A stretch of 18,724 nucleotides of DNA, from positions 1 to 18,724 of the forward strand of contig JANYDZ010000123.1 in assembly GCA_025363375.1 (NCBI GenBank). Reading direction: 5' to 3'. The DNA comes from Hyphomicrobiales bacterium. Its GTDB lineage: Bacteria > Pseudomonadota > Alphaproteobacteria > Rhizobiales > Beijerinckiaceae. Positions 15,666-18,724 of this stretch are shown here, piece after piece. Under the pieces are notes generated by a model. It worked only from the letters and a program-made list of their open reading frames with translations. It ran no database searches and had not been told where the DNA came from. Position 1 is the stretch's first letter; every line of letters starts with the position of its first letter. Position numbers and translations under genes: made by a program.

Positions 15666-15743
15666 GGGCTGTCTCCACGATTTAGCCTTCGACTTTAGCA
15701 TGGGCGGGGCGCTTCGCCATGGCGCGAGGATTGACATAATCGC

Positions 15744-15757
15744 TGGGCTCATGCCCA
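15744..15757. promoter_or_regulatory. Inverted repeat in the aldolase/TRAP divergent promoter region
   Basis: TGGGC and GCCCA flank a four-base TCAT centre, in the 157-base gap between the divergent aldolase and dctP genes. A perfect TTGACA hexamer lies just upstream at 15731-15736 (plus strand), but no good -10 box stands 16-18 bases after it. The repeat could be an operator for a shared regulator, but the arms are short and it is offered only as a candidate. Confidence 0.22.
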
Positions 15758-15822
15758 AGATTGCCGCAATTCCCGTGGGACTTGCCGGTCAGCCCACACT
15801 GCCGCCAGAGGAGGAGCATTCC

Positions 15823-16851
15823 ATGATCAATCGCCGCCGTCTTGTCGCGGGCGCCGCCGCCGCGCCCCTGTTCTTCAATATCGCAGGTCGCGCTGTCGCC
15901 GCGACCAATCTTAAAATTTCCCACCAGTTCCCCGGCGCCTCGGGCGAGACCGGCGATTTCCGCGACCGCATGTGCCAGCGCTTCGCCGCCGAGATCGCCA
16001 AGCGGACCAACGGCGAGCTGACCGGCACGGTCTACCCTGATTCCTCGCTGATGAAGACGACGGCGCAATTCTCTTCGTTGCGCAAGGGCGCGCTCGATCT
16101 CAGCCTCTATCCGCTCGCCTATGCCGGCGGCGAGGTCTCCGAACTCAACATCACGCTGATGCCGTGCCTGGTGTCTTCCTACACGCAGGGCAAGGCCTGG
16201 AAGGACGCGCCCATCGGCCGCGAACTCAACCGCATCTGCGAGGAGAAGGGCGTCGTCATCGTCTCCTGGGTCTGGCAGGCCGGAGGTTGCGCGAGCCGCT
16301 CGACGCAACTCCTCGGCCCGGAAGACGCCAAGGGCAAGAAGGTGCGCGGCGGCTCGCGGGAAATGGACCTCATGTTCAAGGAGGCCGGCGCCGCCGTGGT
16401 GTCGCTGCCCTCCAATGAAGCCTATGCCGCCATGCAGACGGGCGCCGTCGACGCCGTCGTGACCTCGTCCACCAGCCTGATCTCCTTCCGCATGGAGGAG
16501 CTCGCCAAGCACCTGGCGGGCGGCGGCGGCAAATCCTACTGGTTCATGTTCGAACCGCTGATCATGTCGAAGGCCATTTTCTCGGCTCTTCCAAAGGGCC
16601 AGCAGGACGCCGTCATGTCGGTCGGCGCCGAACTCGAAACCTATGGCTACGCCGCCGCGCTGCAGGACGACAAGAGCGTCGTCGATGTTTACGGCAAGAA
16701 GGGCGTCAAGGTTCAGGAGATGAACGACGCCGTGCTCGCCCAATGGAAGGAGCTGGCGCGCAAAAGCGCGTGGAAGGACTATTCCGACAAGAACGAGACG
16801 AGCGCGAAGCTGATGAAGCTTGCTGTTGAACTCGCGGAGAAAACCGCGTGA
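15823..16851 (+). CDS. dctP: TRAP transporter solute-binding protein, DctP family
   Basis: The 342-residue periplasmic receptor of a TRAP transporter captures an organic acid and passes it to the membrane subunits encoded next. A twin-arginine-like leader (MINRRRLVAGAAAAPLFF, then a hydrophobic stretch to about residue 27) precedes the mature start ATNLKISHQFPG. Conserved TRAP receptor features include KVRGGS with R175, the likely carboxylate-binding arginine, and SNEAYAAMQTGAVDAVVTSS. The exact ligand cannot be assigned: dicarboxylates, sugar acids, keto acids or aromatic acids are all handled by this family. The ATG at 15823 has GGAGGAG upstream. Its stop overlaps the dctQ GTG by four bases (GTGA), so the operon is translationally coupled. 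Confidence 0.94.
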   Translation: MINRRRLVAGAAAAPLFFNIAGRAVAATNLKISHQFPGASGETGDFRDRMCQRFAAEIAKRTNGELTGTVYPDSSLMKTTAQFSSLRKGALDLSLYPLAYAGGEVSELNITLMPCLVSSYTQGKAWKDAPIGRELNRICEEKGVVIVSWVWQAGGCASRSTQLLGPEDAKGKKVRGGSREMDLMFKEAGAAVVSLPSNEAYAAMQTGAVDAVVTSSTSLISFRMEELAKHLAGGGGKSYWFMFEPLIMSKAIFSALPKGQQDAVMSVGAELETYGYAAALQDDKSVVDVYGKKGVKVQEMNDAVLAQWKELARKSAWKDYSDKNETSAKLMKLAVELAEKTA

Positions 16852-17387
16852 AGCTGGTTGACGAAGGCGTCGCGCTTGCGGCGCCAGCCGCGGGCGGGAG
16901 CGCGCTTGAGCGCGCGCTGGCGTTTGTCAACCGCGTCCTCATGCTTGTCGCGGGCGTCACGCTTCTTGCCGGCGCAATTGTGCTGACGGAAAGCGTTTTC
17001 GTGCGTTACTTTCTGCGACAGTCAACGGACTGGCAGGACGAGACGACCGTGTTTCTGCTCGTCGGCTCGACATTCCTCTCCGCGCCCTTCGTGCAGCAAG
17101 TCCGCGGCCATGTCGGCATCGAGGCGCTGCCCGAACTATTGTCGCCGCGCGCCAATTATTACCGCGGCCTGTTCGTCGATGCCGTCGGCCTCGCCTTCTG
17201 CGCGTTCTTTGCGTGGAAGAGCTGGACGTTGCTCCACGAGGCCTGGGTCGACGATCAGCACACCGCTTCGAGCTGGGGGCCGCCCCTGTGGATTCCCTAC
17301 TGCGTCATGTCGATTGGCATGAGCGTTCTTTGCCTGCAAATTCTCGCGCAGTTGATCGGCGCGCTCGCGCGGGGAGCGCCCAAATGA
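16848..17387 (+). CDS. dctQ: TRAP transporter small membrane subunit, DctQ family
   Basis: A 179-residue inner-membrane protein with four predicted helices (about 27-52, 67-87, 106-128 and 150-172), the expected topology and size for DctQ. The family-typical segment ESVFVRYFLRQSTDWQDE is present, with R53, W62 and E65 at the end of helix 1 and start of helix 2. It pairs with the large subunit to form the sodium-driven translocator. The GTG start overlaps the dctP stop (GTGA) and has GGAGA seven bases upstream; its own stop overlaps the dctM start (ATGA). Confidence 0.92.
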   Translation: MKLVDEGVALAAPAAGGSALERALAFVNRVLMLVAGVTLLAGAIVLTESVFVRYFLRQSTDWQDETTVFLLVGSTFLSAPFVQQVRGHVGIEALPELLSPRANYYRGLFVDAVGLAFCAFFAWKSWTLLHEAWVDDQHTASSWGPPLWIPYCVMSIGMSVLCLQILAQLIGALARGAPK

Positions 17388-18724
17388 GCGCCCTCACGCT
17401 TGGCATTCTGTATTTCGGCTCGACGCTGGCGGCAATGATGGCCGGCATTCCCATCGCCTTCGCGCTGGGCGCGGTCGCCGTCTCCTTCATGTATTTTTTC
17501 ATGCCCCACGCCTCGCTGGATACCGTCGCGCAAAATGTTTACGAGGAAATGTCGTCGATTACGCTGCTCGCGATTCCGCTGTTCATTCTCAAGGGCGCGG
17601 CGATCGGCAAATCGCGCGCCGGCGCCGATTTGTATTCGGCGCTGCACGGCCTCATGAGCCGCATTCCCGGCGGCCTCGGCATCGCCAATGTCTTCGCCTG
17701 CGCGCTTTTTGCGGCGATGGCGGGATCGTCGCCCGCGACTTGCTCCGCCATTGGTTCCACCGGAATTCCCGAAATGCGCAAGCGCGGATATTCCGGCGGC
17801 TTTGCGTCCGGCATCATCGCCGCGGGAGGCACGCTGGGCATTCTGCTGCCGCCCTCGATAACCATGATCCTCTACGCGGTCTCCTCGGAACAATCCCTCG
17901 GGCGTTTGTTCCTCGCGGGACTCGGACCGGGGCTGCTGCTCGTCGTGCTGTTCGCGCTCTACGCGGTCTTTCGCTGGCGCTACGAATTTGGCGTGGCGCG
18001 CAAGCTGCGGGCCGCGAAGGGCGTCGCGCATCCCATCCTCGAAAGCGAAGTCTATTCCGCCGCGCAAAGACGCGCGATGCTGCCGCGCGTCGTTCCTTTT
18101 GTCGCGCTGCTGACGGGCGTGATGATCGCGCTTTACGGCGGTTACGCCACGCCCTCGGAGACCGCGGGCCTTGGCGCGGTCCTCGCGCTTTTGCTCATCG
18201 CCGTCATCTACGGCGTTTGGCGCGTCAACGATATCGTTCCCATTGTCAACGCGACGTTGCGCGAATCCACCATGCTGATGATGATCATCGGCATGTCCCT
18301 GCTCTATTCCTACGTGATGAGCTATCTGCACATTTCGCAATCGACGGCGCAGGCGGTCGTGGCGCTCGGGCTCTCGAAATATCCGCTGTTGTTTCTCATT
18401 CTGCTGATGGTCGTCGTGCTCGGCTTCTTCCTGCCGCCGGTCTCGATCATTCTCATGACGGCGCCGATCGTGCTGCCGCCGCTGAAAGCCGCCGGCTTCG
18501 ATCTCATCTGGTTCGGCGTCATCATGACCATCGTGATGGAAATGGGGCTGATCCATCCGCCCGAGGGGCTGAACATATTCGTCATAAAGAACATCGCGCC
18601 CGACATTCCGCTGATGGATATCATATGGGGCGTGATGCCCTTCGTCGGATTGATGATCCTCAGCGTGGTCATCTTGTGTTTCGTTCCGGAAATCGCGACC
18701 TGGCTGCCGAAGGCGGTGATGGGG
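17384..18724 (+). CDS. dctM: TRAP transporter large membrane subunit, DctM family (3' end beyond window)
   Basis: The transport channel subunit of the TRAP system couples substrate uptake to the sodium gradient. The frame is open for 447 codons to the window edge. As DctM proteins are usually about 425-450 residues, only a few codons should be missing. About a dozen hydrophobic segments are evident. Family signatures include MAGIPIAFALG at the N-terminus, MAGSSPATCSAIG from residue 112, GTLGILLPPS ending at residue 158, and in the second half GYATPSETAG and GFFLPPVSIILMTAPI. The ATG at 17384 overlaps the dctQ stop codon (ATGA), with GGGGAG upstream. Confidence 0.95.
   Translation, partial: MSALTLGILYFGSTLAAMMAGIPIAFALGAVAVSFMYFFMPHASLDTVAQNVYEEMSSITLLAIPLFILKGAAIGKSRAGADLYSALHGLMSRIPGGLGIANVFACALFAAMAGSSPATCSAIGSTGIPEMRKRGYSGGFASGIIAAGGTLGILLPPSITMILYAVSSEQSLGRLFLAGLGPGLLLVVLFALYAVFRWRYEFGVARKLRAAKGVAHPILESEVYSAAQRRAMLPRVVPFVALLTGVMIALYGGYATPSETAGLGAVLALLLIAVIYGVWRVNDIVPIVNATLRESTMLMMIIGMSLLYSYVMSYLHISQSTAQAVVALGLSKYPLLFLILLMVVVLGFFLPPVSIILMTAPIVLPPLKAAGFDLIWFGVIMTIVMEMGLIHPPEGLNIFVIKNIAPDIPLMDIIWGVMPFVGLMILSVVILCFVPEIATWLPKAVMG

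Noticed and set aside
15731..15736. Perfect TTGACA as -35 box of a dctP promoter
   Set aside because: No acceptable -10 hexamer is found 16-18 bases downstream, so it is not listed as a promoter.
17297..18556. 419-codon minus-strand frame antisense to dctM
   Set aside because: dctM is coupled to dctQ and carries family signatures; the antisense product is a Glu/Arg/His-rich low-complexity chain.

Overview
The window is GC-rich, densely coded DNA with short gaps (the longest gene-free stretch is 209 bases). The gene families, GTG/TTG starts behind strong Shine-Dalgarno sites and a three-domain lysophospholipid transporter/acyltransferase/acyl-ACP synthetase point to an alphaproteobacterium, most likely of the Hyphomicrobiales (Rhizobiales), perhaps near the Beijerinckiaceae or Methylocystaceae. 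That placement is inferred from protein style, not from a marker gene. No tRNA, rRNA, CRISPR array, insertion sequence or phage gene was seen.

Left part, all on the minus strand (1-10059), read in transcription order from the right: a cation diffusion facilitator metal exporter with an unusually long cytoplasmic tail; an MFS transporter; then aas (trifunctional phospholipid remodelling protein) overlapping by 4 bases with a TetR-family regulator; then aminopeptidase N (pepN); and finally the N-terminal 111 codons of a membrane-anchored protein, probably a sensor kinase, cut by the window edge. A promoter-like sequence overlapped by an 18-bp TetR-style palindrome lies directly upstream of aas, suggesting an autoregulated lipid-responsive aas-tetR unit.

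Middle part (10215-12073): a gloA-like glyoxalase I, then two adjacent paralogous four-helix membrane proteins of unknown function sharing the motifs FWGGVWG, YVVPLIKGLP and NGAWGL. A strong bidirectional terminator hairpin follows, and then a convergent small gene for a Tat-signal protein whose last 37 residues are almost only arginine, tyrosine and phenylalanine.

Right part (12266-18724): an orphan iron-type ABC substrate-binding protein, and a secreted fusion of a carboxypeptidase-regulatory-like domain, a CxxCH haem site and a seven-bladed Vgb/NHL-like propeller. A convergent class II aldolase follows, whose C-terminus is encoded by a 24-bp perfect palindrome. Last is a translationally coupled TRAP transporter operon dctP-dctQ-dctM, running off the right edge. 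The TRAP operon is divergent from the aldolase and may import its organic-acid or sugar-acid substrate (inference).

The most unusual items are the tandem membrane-protein pair, the Tat-exported arginine/aromatic-tailed protein, the haem-propeller fusion, and the metal exporter with what look like three tandem C-terminal domains. None proves a new system, but each is poorly explained by standard annotation.
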